A stretch of DNA of 60,695 nt from the NCBI GenBank assembly GCA_013288235.1, contig JABDCF010000009.1:1-60695 (forward strand), read 5' to 3'. Both the position numbers and the translations under genes were made by a program. Source of the DNA: Bacteroidota bacterium (GTDB lineage: Bacteria > Bacteroidota > Bacteroidia > Sphingobacteriales > Sphingobacteriaceae). This document shows positions 5,947-14,253 of the stretch, in pieces. Numbering within the stretch: the stretch's first letter is position 1; each line of letters begins with the position of its first letter. The notes below the pieces were generated by a model. That model had not been told where the DNA came from. It did no database searches and worked only from the letters and a program-made list of their open reading frames with translations.

Positions 5947-8796
5947 ATGAGTGAAGATATAAGCAATAACGATACTCCTGTAAATAACGAAGACGATAAA
6001 CTACATAATATCACCTCCCTGGGCGGATTGTACGAGAACTGGTTTCTTGATTATGCTTCTTATGTTATCCTCGACCGCGCAGTTCCTCATATAAACGATG
6101 GTTTAAAGCCCGTTCAACGGCGCATATTGCATTCGCTGAAAGAAATGGATGACGGGCGTTTTAACAAAGCCGCCAACGTTATCGGCAACACCATGAAGTA
6201 CCACCCGCACGGGGACGCCTCTATTGGAGATGCCATGGTACAAATAGGCCAAAAAAACCTGCTGATAGATTGCCAGGGAAACTGGGGCGACCCCGTTACA
6301 GGCGACTCAGCAGCTGCACCACGTTATATCGAGGCCCGCTTATCAAAATTTGCACTTGACGTTGTTTTTAACCCCGACACAACCGATTGGCAGGCCAGCT
6401 ACGATGGCCGTAACCGCGAACCGATAACATTGCCGGTTAAATTCCCATTATTGCTTGCACAGGGCGCTGAAGGTATTGCCGTTGGTTTGGCCACAAAAAT
6501 ATTACCGCACAATTTCATAGAACTGCTGGATGCTTCTATCGAAATACTGAAAGGCAACCTGCCCAATTTAATGCCCGATTTTCCTACCGGCGGCATGGCT
6601 GATGCTTCTGCTTATAATGATGGGCAGCGTGGTGGCCGGGTAAGGGTGCGCGCAAAAATTGAAGAGCGCGATAAAAAAACGCTGGCAATAACGGAAATTC
6701 CATTTAGCACAACTACGGGCGGGCTAATGGAAAGCATAGTTGCGGCAAATGAAAAGGGTAAGATCAAAATAAAAAAGATAGAGGATAATACATCGAGCAG
6801 TGTGGAGATCATAGTCCACCTGGCGCCCGGCATTTCACCTGACGTAACCATCGATGCCCTTTATGCTTTTACCGATTGCGAAGTCTCTATCTCACCAAAC
6901 ACCTGCGTAATACAGGATGACAAACCGCGCTTTATGAGCGTGAATGATATGCTTACCGAAAGTACGCATAACACGCGCCGGTTGCTTAAAATGGAGCTGG
7001 AGATAAGGCTGAAAGAGCTGATGGAAAAGATATTTTTCAGCTCATTGCTTAAAATATTTATACAAGAAGGGATGTACAAGCATCCTGACTACGAAAGTTC
7101 GAGCAATTTTGAAATGGTGCTGGAGGTTTTGAACAGGTTATTCGAACCGTTTTTCCCTCAGTTTTACCGCGAAATTGTAGCTGAGGATTATAAAAAACTT
7201 ATTGATAAGCCGATGAGCAGCATCACCCGTTTTGATGTTAAAAAAACGGATGAACAGATAAAAGGCTTGCAGGAAGAGATAAAAGAGGTAAAACACCACC
7301 TTAAACATTTAACGGATTATACCATAGCCTGGTTCCAGAAACTGAAAGACAAATACGGCAAAGGGCGCGAACGTAAAACCGAACTGCGCACCTTTGATAA
7401 GGTTGAGGCAGCACAGGTTGCGTTGGCTAATGTGAAGTTATATGTTAACAAAGTGGATGGCTTCATCGGTTCAGGCTTAAAGAAAGACGACCTGGTTTCC
7501 TTTGTTTGCGATTGCTCGGACATTGACGAGATCATCGTTTTCAGGGAAGATGGCCGCTGTATCATTACAAAAGTGCAGGATAAGGTTTTTGTTGGTAAAG
7601 AAATTATACATGTAGCCGTATTTAAAAAGAATGACGAGCGTACGGTATATAACATGATCTATAAAGACGGGCAAAGCGGCGTAAGTTTTATCAAACGTTT
7701 TTCGGTAGTGGGCGTTACCCGCGATAAGGAATACGACCTGACGAAAGGCACAAAAGGCACCCGCGTATTATACTTTACAGCAAACCCTAACGGCGAGGCC
7801 GAAGTGGTAAACGTGCAGTTAAAACCGCACAGCAAACTCAAAAAGCTTCAGTTTGATGAAGATTTTGCTGCATTGGCAATTAAAGGGCGTAATTCTATCG
7901 GGAATATTATTACCAAATATCCTGTTAAAAAGATCATGCTGAAAAGTAAAGGCGTCTCCACGCTGTCGGGACGGAAGATTTGGTATGATGACGTTTTGAA
8001 ACGTTTAAATCCTGATGGCCGGGGTAAGTACCTGGGCGAATTTGATGGTGATGATAAGATATTAACCGTATTAACCAACGGCATTTATGAACTTACAAGC
8101 TTCGACCTCAACAATCATTTTGATGATAAAATGACGGTGATTGAAAAATATAACCCATCCAAAGTTTATACGGTTGTGCATATCGATGGTAAATCGAAAA
8201 ATTACATGGTAAAAAGGTTTATGTTTGAAAATACAGCCGTCGGCAAACAAACCAGTATTATCAGCGACGAACCGGGCTCAAAAATGGTGCTGATCGCAGG
8301 TACAGCACAGCCGGTAGTAAAAGTTGAACAGTTGAAAGGGAAAGAACAAACCCCTGAAATAATTGAGATCGATCTTTCGGTGCTTATAGATACAAAAGGA
8401 ATGAAAGCTATGGGCAACCGGCTTTCACAGCATCCGATAAAAACGATTGAGTTGTTGGCTGACACCGGGGTTGAAGAAGATGAAGAAATTGTTGCTGAAG
8501 ATGAACCGGGAATAGAAGAACCGGCAATGGAAACTACGGAAGCAGATGAACTATCGGAAATACCGGAAATAAAGGTTGAAGCAAAAAGCCCGAAAGAGAA
8601 ATCCGTTAAAGAACCTGCGGAACCTTCTGAAAAACCCACTAAAACATCCCAAAAATTGGAGGCACCACCAGCACAACCGGAGGAGCCACAAAATACTCCG
8701 GCGGAACCACTTACACCTACTAAAAAAATCGACTTTGAAATTACCAATCCTGACGATATAGAGATAGACGATAAAGGGCAGTTGGGGTTGTTTTAA
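5947..8796 (+). CDS. parC: DNA topoisomerase IV subunit A
   Basis: Breakage-reunion subunit of topoisomerase IV, 949 residues. The N-terminal winged-helix/tower domain shows the quinolone-region motif (MKYHPHGDASIGDAM) and the catalytic tyrosine Y127 in APRYIEARLS. The C-terminal part (about 520-820) is the beta-pinwheel DNA-wrapping region of the GyrA/ParC family. After about residue 845 comes a long low-complexity acidic, Pro- and Lys-rich tail, and the protein ends in IDDKGQLGLF. The last five residues QLGLF (8779-8793) fit the sliding-clamp-binding pattern QLxLF. The start ATG at 5947 is well placed before the conserved SLGGLYENWF segment. Partner of parE at 1-1162. Confidence 0.95.
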   Translation: MSEDISNNDTPVNNEDDKLHNITSLGGLYENWFLDYASYVILDRAVPHINDGLKPVQRRILHSLKEMDDGRFNKAANVIGNTMKYHPHGDASIGDAMVQIGQKNLLIDCQGNWGDPVTGDSAAAPRYIEARLSKFALDVVFNPDTTDWQASYDGRNREPITLPVKFPLLLAQGAEGIAVGLATKILPHNFIELLDASIEILKGNLPNLMPDFPTGGMADASAYNDGQRGGRVRVRAKIEERDKKTLAITEIPFSTTTGGLMESIVAANEKGKIKIKKIEDNTSSSVEIIVHLAPGISPDVTIDALYAFTDCEVSISPNTCVIQDDKPRFMSVNDMLTESTHNTRRLLKMELEIRLKELMEKIFFSSLLKIFIQEGMYKHPDYESSSNFEMVLEVLNRLFEPFFPQFYREIVAEDYKKLIDKPMSSITRFDVKKTDEQIKGLQEEIKEVKHHLKHLTDYTIAWFQKLKDKYGKGRERKTELRTFDKVEAAQVALANVKLYVNKVDGFIGSGLKKDDLVSFVCDCSDIDEIIVFREDGRCIITKVQDKVFVGKEIIHVAVFKKNDERTVYNMIYKDGQSGVSFIKRFSVVGVTRDKEYDLTKGTKGTRVLYFTANPNGEAEVVNVQLKPHSKLKKLQFDEDFAALAIKGRNSIGNIITKYPVKKIMLKSKGVSTLSGRKIWYDDVLKRLNPDGRGKYLGEFDGDDKILTVLTNGIYELTSFDLNNHFDDKMTVIEKYNPSKVYTVVHIDGKSKNYMVKRFMFENTAVGKQTSIISDEPGSKMVLIAGTAQPVVKVEQLKGKEQTPEIIEIDLSVLIDTKGMKAMGNRLSQHPIKTIELLADTGVEEDEEIVAEDEPGIEEPAMETTEADELSEIPEIKVEAKSPKEKSVKEPAEPSEKPTKTSQKLEAPPAQPEEPQNTPAEPLTPTKKIDFEITNPDDIEIDDKGQLGLF

Positions 8797-8859
8797 CGTT
8801 AAACTTATAAACTTCCGAGTTTTCCAAACGAATTCTGGGTTCTTTTGTATATTCGTTTG

Positions 8860-9420
8860 ATGAGATCTTTCGCAATATTCATGGGAATTCTCTTCCTGAC
8901 TGCTTGCCAAAAACCCGTTGGTAAAAAGGAGGAAATTGGTAAGATAGAAATAGCAACTACCGGCTGTTTACGTGGCTGTCCCATAGTCGGTTTACAAATT
9001 GACAGCTCGTTTAAACTGGTATATTACGGCGGCTATAAATCAAAGTTGCAAGGTTATTATGAGGGTAAGATTACACAGGATATTTGGGACACTTTAAATT
9101 TTAAACTAAAGCATATCAATTATCGAAAGATCGATACTTCGGAATACCTCGAAATAGACGGCGAAAACGCAGAAGCCATCTTCTATTGGAACAAACAAAA
9201 AAGGCATATTTACAGATCCATTTACGAAAATCCTGACTCTATATCAGATGCGCTGATTTGGATCATTAATTGTTGTAAACGTGTTAAGCTGCAAAAATCA
9301 AAAGATAGCATTAAGTTTGAGACAACTTATCAAAATATAAAGCCTCCGATTATGGCTAAATATCCTATACAATTCCCTCCTCCCAAATTTCCTCCTCCCA
9401 AAAGAAAAAAGTACTATTGA
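8860..9420 (+). CDS. Lipoprotein with DUF6438-like domain
   Basis: 186 residues from the ATG at 8860. MRSFAIFMGILFLTACQ is a lipoprotein signal with lipobox LTAC. The segment after it (IEIATTGCLRGCPIVGLQIDSSFKLVYYGGY) has the Cys-x3-CP pattern followed by a strand with 'YyGg', as I recall for DUF6438 proteins of Bacteroidota; function unknown. The C-terminus is a Pro-rich repeat (FPPPKFPPPK) and a basic end. It follows parC by 63 bases on the same strand and is ended by the palindrome at 9455-9487. Confidence 0.65.
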   Translation: MRSFAIFMGILFLTACQKPVGKKEEIGKIEIATTGCLRGCPIVGLQIDSSFKLVYYGGYKSKLQGYYEGKITQDIWDTLNFKLKHINYRKIDTSEYLEIDGENAEAIFYWNKQKRHIYRSIYENPDSISDALIWIINCCKRVKLQKSKDSIKFETTYQNIKPPIMAKYPIQFPPPKFPPPKRKKYY

Positions 9421-9454
9421 CAATGGTTGACTGGTCGCTAATTCAAGCTTAGGC

Positions 9455-9487
9455 AAACTTACGAAATTTTTAAAATTTCGTAAGTTT
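9455..9487. terminator. Bidirectional terminator palindrome
   Basis: AAACTTACGAAATTTT at 9455-9470 is perfectly complementary to 9472-9487 with one base between. A- and T-runs lie inside the stem. The element separates the convergent lipoprotein (+) and SUMF1-like (-) genes, 35 bases after one stop and 5 bases after the other. Confidence 0.7.
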
Positions 9488-9491
9488 ACGG

Positions 9492-10496
9492 TTATAGCTG
9501 AACAGCAGCCAGCACAATACGAAAACCACGATAGGCACTATCCTCATTAGGCGGGTTTTTAGCGCGGTTGGCCGAGCGCTCATCATTTGCACCGCTGCCA
9601 AAACTGCCGCCACGGTTTACCCGGTAAGTTCCGGTGGCTGGGCCCAGCGGATCTGTAACATTGCCACCGGGATACGGGCCATACCAATCACGGCACCATT
9701 GCCAAATATTGCCTAAAATATCATGCATTCCCCAGCTATTCGGGAGTTTTTCGCCAACAGCCCTCGGCCCGGCAGTAGGGTTGCCCCAGCCCCTGCCGGT
9801 ATAGCCTATGGAACTATTTTTAACATACCAGGCAATTTTTTCAAGGCTACTATCACTATAAGTGGCTCCGGTAGTTCCCGCACGGCAGGCGTATTCCCAT
9901 TGCGCTTCAGTTGGGAGGGTGTATTCGTAACCTGCCGGCAACCTTCCGCCGGCTTTTTCCTGTGCAGTTAGTTTATGGCAAAAATTCATGGCTTCATTCC
10001 AGCTTACAAAGTACATAGGCACCCTGTCGTCCTCACTTGCCAGTACCTTGTCCGGGCTGTTTTTATCAAAATGCATAAAGTCACGTTCCATCATTTGCTT
10101 CCCGTCAAAATCATATAATGTTTCATCGTTTAGCAGTTTGATCACCTTATCGCGCACGCTTTGGCCGGTTACGGCTTTCCATTGGCCTATAGTTACTTCG
10201 GTATTTCCCATCCAGTAACCTTTTGTGAGGGTTACCGTGGTTTGGGGGCTTTCATCGGCTTTACGGCCTTGCTCAGTTTCCGGGCTGCCCATTACGAACG
10301 CCCCTGCCGGGATCCATGACATTGGGAGTGATATATTACCTGACAGCGGTAGCTTCCATGCTTTTCCGGCAAGTGGTGCAGTTGCCTGGGCATTGGTATT
10401 TAGCGGCTTGAGGCTCGTAGTAAATATTATCAATGGGCATAAAACTGTCATTAATACATTTTTATTGACAGGGCTAAGCAGGTTCATTTGTTTCAT
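9492..10496 (-). CDS. Secreted SUMF1/FGE-fold protein without the FGE cysteines
   Basis: 334 residues with an N-terminal signal sequence (hydrophobic stretch around 13-30). From about residue 58 it has the formylglycine-generating-enzyme/SUMF1 fold: MSWIPAGAFVMGS, ESPQTTVTLTKGYWMGNTEVTIGQW, YTLPTEAQWEYACRAGT, WGMHDILGNIWQWCRDWYG and RVNRGGSFGSGANDERSANR...YRGFRIV. True FGEs carry copper-binding cysteines just after the RGGSW/F motif; here that stretch has none (GSGANDERSANR). Sulfatase activation is therefore unlikely, and no sulfatase gene is in the window. Many such homologues are ligand-binding or structural proteins. Confidence 0.85.
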   Translation of the reverse strand: MKQMNLLSPVNKNVLMTVLCPLIIFTTSLKPLNTNAQATAPLAGKAWKLPLSGNISLPMSWIPAGAFVMGSPETEQGRKADESPQTTVTLTKGYWMGNTEVTIGQWKAVTGQSVRDKVIKLLNDETLYDFDGKQMMERDFMHFDKNSPDKVLASEDDRVPMYFVSWNEAMNFCHKLTAQEKAGGRLPAGYEYTLPTEAQWEYACRAGTTGATYSDSSLEKIAWYVKNSSIGYTGRGWGNPTAGPRAVGEKLPNSWGMHDILGNIWQWCRDWYGPYPGGNVTDPLGPATGTYRVNRGGSFGSGANDERSANRAKNPPNEDSAYRGFRIVLAAVQL

Positions 10497-10632
10497 AAGT
10501 ACAGCGTGAAAAATTCTGTTGTTAGGGTTGATTTGGTTTAGTAAAAGTAAGAAAAGAAATAAACTATGGCAAGTACAGCTCCATATGTTTTTTTAGGAAT
10601 TCTAAAATATTTTTACCCATACTAAAAAAACT

Positions 10633-10640
10633 TATATTTG
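10633..10640 (+). promoter_or_regulatory. Bacteroidota -7 box (TATATTTG) upstream of higB remnant
   Basis: TATATTTG matches the TAnnTTTG consensus exactly and lies 13 bases before the ATG at 10654. A TTTT about 19 bases upstream (10611-10614) is only a weak -33 element. The very short leader is common for toxin-antitoxin promoters. Confidence 0.5.
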
Positions 10641-10653
10641 TAAACATTTTAAC

Positions 10654-10949
10654 ATGGTTATTATCAGTTACGGCACACTTCGTTCTTACTTTGAACTTCA
10701 TGCTGATGCTGAAGATGCTTTAAACAATTGGTACCGGCTCACTTTAATGGCTGATTGGGCAAACTATCATGAAATGAAAAAAATGTTTAACACTGTTGAT
10801 GCCGTGGGTAATGACAGGTATGTTTTTAACATAAGGGAAATACCTATCGCCTGGCCGCTATGATATTTTTTGATGTTAGAACTGTGTATATCCGATTCAT
10901 TGGCACCCATGCAGAATATGACAAACTTAAAGACTGTTCGCAAGTTTAA
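10654..10949 (+). pseudogene. higB: HigB-type toxin disrupted by a single-base frameshift
   Basis: The first 60-odd residues (YGTLRSYFELHADAEDALNNWYRL, then a second family block up to NDRYVFNIR) are a clear HigB_toxin-family N-terminus. In frame the protein stops at 10863 after an unrelated REIPIAWPL. Reading from 10837 in the next frame restores the family's C-terminus, YRLAAMIFFDVRTVYIRFIGTHAEYDKL, which ends at 10949, 13 bases before higA. One extra G in the AGGG at about 10828-10831 would give N-I-R-G-N-T-Y-R-L and a 98-residue toxin of normal length. Either a real inactivating deletion in a short G-run or a sequencing error. Confidence 0.8.
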
Positions 10950-10962
10950 CAAGCATACCACT

Positions 10963-11337
10963 ATGAAACACAACAAAATGATAAATGATGATGGCGATTA
11001 TTCAAAGGTTATGGCTAAGATTGATAGCCTGATGGCTAAAGGAAGTAAAAATGTTTCAAAAGAGGAATTGGAAGAAATCAGAACTTTGGCATTGGCGGCG
11101 CAGGAATATGAACAAAAAAAGTATGTTGTTGCCGCGCCCAAAACACTCGCCGGGATGATTGAGATGAGGATGTATGAGATGCGGCTTAAACAACGCGACC
11201 TTGCCAAAAAGCTTAATATCAGTGATGCCAAACTTTCGCTAATTATGAATGGCAAACAAAGGCCGGATATTGATTTTTTAAAGGCTGTTCATACCGAACT
11301 CCTTGTTGATGCTGAATTTATTTTGCAGCACGTATAG
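10963..11337 (+). CDS. higA: HigA-family antitoxin beside the broken higB
   Basis: 124 residues from the ATG at 10963; upstream in-frame starts would run into the toxin gene. The N-terminal half is helical and charged (KVMAKIDSLMAKGSKNVSKEELEEIRTLALAAQEYE). The C-terminal half is an XRE-type helix-turn-helix (MRLKQRDLAKKLNISDAKLS followed by LIMNGKQRPDIDFLKAVHTEL), the layout usual for antitoxins paired with HigB_toxin-family proteins. The frame is intact although the toxin is broken, as expected for the harmless half of an inactivated module; it may still act as a repressor. Confidence 0.83.
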   Translation: MKHNKMINDDGDYSKVMAKIDSLMAKGSKNVSKEELEEIRTLALAAQEYEQKKYVVAAPKTLAGMIEMRMYEMRLKQRDLAKKLNISDAKLSLIMNGKQRPDIDFLKAVHTELLVDAEFILQHV

Positions 11338-11385
11338 CTATTAAAAATCCTTAATTTGCAGGCATTTTCACGAACGATCGCCCCA

Positions 11386-13275
11386 ATGAAAAAGCCATTC
11401 ATAATTCTTTTCGCATTAATAATCTTCGCAAACCTCTGCACCGCACAAAAGGCCGCCCATACTTTTGTATTAGGCGACTCCACATTTTTGCTGGATAACA
11501 AACCTTTTCAGCTGATCTCGGGCGAAATGCATTGTACACGCGTGCCACGTGCTTACTGGCGCGATAGGATGCGGATGGCGAAAGCAATGGGCCTAAATAC
11601 CATTGCCACCTATATTTTCTGGAATGCCGAAGAACCCGAAGAAGGCAAATATGATTTTACAGGCAATAATGATGTGGCCGAATTTGTACGGATAGCAAAA
11701 GAAGAAGGGTTATGGGTTATCATGCGCCCCAGTCCATACGCCTGCGCTGAATGGGAGTTTGGCGGCTACCCCTGGTGGTTGTTGAAGGACAAAGACCTGA
11801 AAGTGCGCAGCAAAGACCCCAAGTTTTTAAAGTATTATCATGACTATATCATGCAATTAGGCAAACAGCTTTCGCCATATTTAATAAACAATGGCGGCAA
11901 TATTTTAATGGTGCAGATTGAGAATGAATATGGCTCGTATGGCGAGGATAAAGAATATTTGGATATCAACCGTAAAATATTCCAGGAAGGCGGATTTAAC
12001 GGCCTGCTGTTTACCTGCGACGGGCCTTCGCAAATGCCGCGCGGTTACTTGCCCGGTTACCTGCCTGCGGTTAATGGGTTGGATAATCCAAAAGAAGTAA
12101 AAACACTGATCAATAAATACCATGATGGCAAAGGGCCATACTATATAGCCGAATGGTATCCCGGCTGGTTTGATAGCTGGGGCAGCCCGCACCAGGGCAG
12201 TAATGCTGACGATGATGCTAAAAAGCTGGATGAGGTTTTATCAGCAGGCATATCTATCAATTTGTATATGTTTCATGGCGGCACAACACGCGGCTTTATG
12301 AATGGGGCCAACATGAGCAAGCGTGAACCTTATTCGCCGCAGACATCAAGTTATGATTATGACGCCCCGCTGGATGAGGCCGGTAACCCAACAGCTAAGT
12401 TTTATAAATTCAGGGCCGTAATTGAAAAACATTTGCCTGCGGGCGAAAAATTGCCGCCTGTGCCGAAAACAAACCCAACCATTGCTATTTCCAATATCGA
12501 CCTATCTGGTCATACCACCTTGTTCTGGAACTTAGGCAAACCTGTGACTGCCGAACATCCTTTGTCCTTCGAGGATTTGAACCAGGGCTATGGCTTTGTG
12601 CTATATCGAACAACATTAAAAAATGCTGTTGATGGTTTATTGAAAATTAAGGAAATGCGCGATTTTGCCACCGTTTACCTGGATGGCAAACGCATAAGCA
12701 TATTGGACAGGCGATTGAAGCAGGATTCGCTGCAAATAACAAGTCCAGCAGCCAATGCTACATTGGATATTTTGGTGGAGAACAATGGGCGCATCAATTA
12801 TGGCCCATACCTTACAGATAACCGCCAGGGGATCACCGAAAAAGTAACATTAAACGGCGATGAACTAACAGGTTGGAAAATGTATAAATTTCCGTTTACC
12901 GACCTGGAGGGTATCACTAAATACATTATCTCGAATAAAAATGCCGCTTCAAAACTTGTAACGCAGCCTGGCGCTAATTCATTTGTCTATCCGCCCAATA
13001 TCCCAGCATTTTATAAAGGCACTTTCTTCCTGAATGCAACCGGCGATACCTACCTGGATATGCGCGGTTTTGGAAAAGGGTTTGTTTTTTTGAACGGGCA
13101 TAACCTTGGTAAATACTGGCAAATAGGCCCGCAGCAAACCTTGTACATACCTGCATCGTGGCTTGTAACCGGGCTTAATGAAATTATTGTATTTGATGAA
13201 CTAAAGGGCGAGCATACCCAGATAAGCGCTTTAGACCACCCGATATTAAATGAGGTGATGAGCGTAGCGCCTTAG
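11386..13275 (+). CDS. Secreted GH35 beta-galactosidase
   Basis: Exo-acting beta-galactosidase of glycoside hydrolase family 35, 629 residues from the ATG at 11386, which gives the signal peptide MKKPFIILFALIIFANLCTAQ. The catalytic TIM barrel spans about 30-350. The acid/base is E181 in QIENEYGSYG and the nucleophile E256 in YIAEWYPGW. C-terminal beta-sandwich domains follow, with the jelly-roll ending KGFVFLNGHNLGKYWQIGPQQTLYIPASWL, typical of the family. It probably acts in the periplasm on galactosides from plant glycans. The sequence TTAATTTG at 11351-11358 is one mismatch from the TAnnTTTG promoter box. No other glycan genes adjoin it. Confidence 0.93.
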   Translation: MKKPFIILFALIIFANLCTAQKAAHTFVLGDSTFLLDNKPFQLISGEMHCTRVPRAYWRDRMRMAKAMGLNTIATYIFWNAEEPEEGKYDFTGNNDVAEFVRIAKEEGLWVIMRPSPYACAEWEFGGYPWWLLKDKDLKVRSKDPKFLKYYHDYIMQLGKQLSPYLINNGGNILMVQIENEYGSYGEDKEYLDINRKIFQEGGFNGLLFTCDGPSQMPRGYLPGYLPAVNGLDNPKEVKTLINKYHDGKGPYYIAEWYPGWFDSWGSPHQGSNADDDAKKLDEVLSAGISINLYMFHGGTTRGFMNGANMSKREPYSPQTSSYDYDAPLDEAGNPTAKFYKFRAVIEKHLPAGEKLPPVPKTNPTIAISNIDLSGHTTLFWNLGKPVTAEHPLSFEDLNQGYGFVLYRTTLKNAVDGLLKIKEMRDFATVYLDGKRISILDRRLKQDSLQITSPAANATLDILVENNGRINYGPYLTDNRQGITEKVTLNGDELTGWKMYKFPFTDLEGITKYIISNKNAASKLVTQPGANSFVYPPNIPAFYKGTFFLNATGDTYLDMRGFGKGFVFLNGHNLGKYWQIGPQQTLYIPASWLVTGLNEIIVFDELKGEHTQISALDHPILNEVMSVAP

Positions 13276-13339
13276 CTTGGCTAAATTCCAACATTCCCGC
13301 TGCTGGTTTTGTGCGATCTGCAAATCCTGTTGTTAGAGG

Positions 13340-14248
13340 TCAATGGATAACCTTCTTCAAATCCCCAACTATCTCCCTTGTTAAAATCATAGCCCCCGCC
13401 GCCTGCAAATGTACCTGATCTAAAAACAAGCTATCAGTAAAAAAGGTTGTGTTGTAGTAATTTAAATAAAGGCCGCCATGCCTTTCAACTATCGCTTCGC
13501 ATTTATTAAAATGTGCCTGTAATATTTGTTTTGCCCGGTCGGTATTTGCATATGATGCTTTAACGGGCACCTCTACAAAAATAAGCTTTACATTTTGAGC
13601 TTTAAGAGATGCGCTTAACGAAACTAATGCCGCATAGTTTGACGGCGTATATTTTGTCGGGAATATATCATGCTTATTCAATTTATCATTGTTTAAGCCT
13701 TTTTTTTTAACCCTTAATAATGCCCCACCCCAATTGTCTGCTTCCGGTGGATATTCTTGAATTTTTCTGCGGATAACGCGATAAATGGAATTATAATTTT
13801 TAAAGTAAAAAAGTTCCGGGAACTTATCTTTTATAAGATCGCTTGCGCTTGTATAGTTTAAATAGGTATCATTTTGTGGCGCTATAAAATCGCCGAATGA
13901 CGAGCATAATACCACATACTTTGGATGGTATGATTTTACAAAACTGTTCAACAAAACCCTTGTATCGGTTATTTGCAGCCCCCATGATGCAAAATTGTAA
14001 TAGGGCATATTAAAATTGTGTGTAATTATTTTTGAGTCCAGTTCATATAATGCTACGGACGACCCAATAGCCAGCAGTTTTACATTTTTAACATGCTGCT
14101 TTTGCACGGTCAGCATTTTTACATCAAAAAAAGTTGAATTGGTAATAACCGGGTAAAAGCCCAGCCGGAACAACACCTCAAAAAAAACAAATACCGGTAT
14201 GATAAATAACAGCGTTTTTAAAATGAACTTGTTTATCGGGCGCTTCAT
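13340..14248 (-). CDS. SGNH-like membrane-anchored protein, last gene of the FkbH-MBOAT operon
   Basis: 302 residues with one N-terminal membrane anchor (about 9-28) and an extracytoplasmic domain. An SGNH-like pattern is visible: LLAIGSSVALYEL (GSS in place of GDS), CSSFGDF and, near the end, LDQVHLQAAGA (Asp-x-x-His). This is the arrangement of the AlgJ/AlgX and DltD partners that finish acyl transfer for MBOAT proteins. The start is 5 bases after the MBOAT stop. I infer that it accepts the acyl group from the MBOAT protein and places it on the final glycan, or removes it. The assignment rests mostly on context. Confidence 0.6.
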   Translation of the reverse strand: MKRPINKFILKTLLFIIPVFVFFEVLFRLGFYPVITNSTFFDVKMLTVQKQHVKNVKLLAIGSSVALYELDSKIITHNFNMPYYNFASWGLQITDTRVLLNSFVKSYHPKYVVLCSSFGDFIAPQNDTYLNYTSASDLIKDKFPELFYFKNYNSIYRVIRRKIQEYPPEADNWGGALLRVKKKGLNNDKLNKHDIFPTKYTPSNYAALVSLSASLKAQNVKLIFVEVPVKASYANTDRAKQILQAHFNKCEAIVERHGGLYLNYYNTTFFTDSLFLDQVHLQAAGAMILTREIVGDLKKVIH

Positions 14249-14253
14249 TTAGG

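Noticed and set aside
8202..8747. 181-residue open frame antisense to the parC 3' end
   Set aside because: It mirrors the low-complexity acidic tail of ParC and yields a Ser/Gly-rich product without features; a shadow of the real gene.
9492..10496. Functional formylglycine-generating enzyme
   Set aside because: The cysteines after the RGGS motif are missing and no sulfatase gene is in the window.
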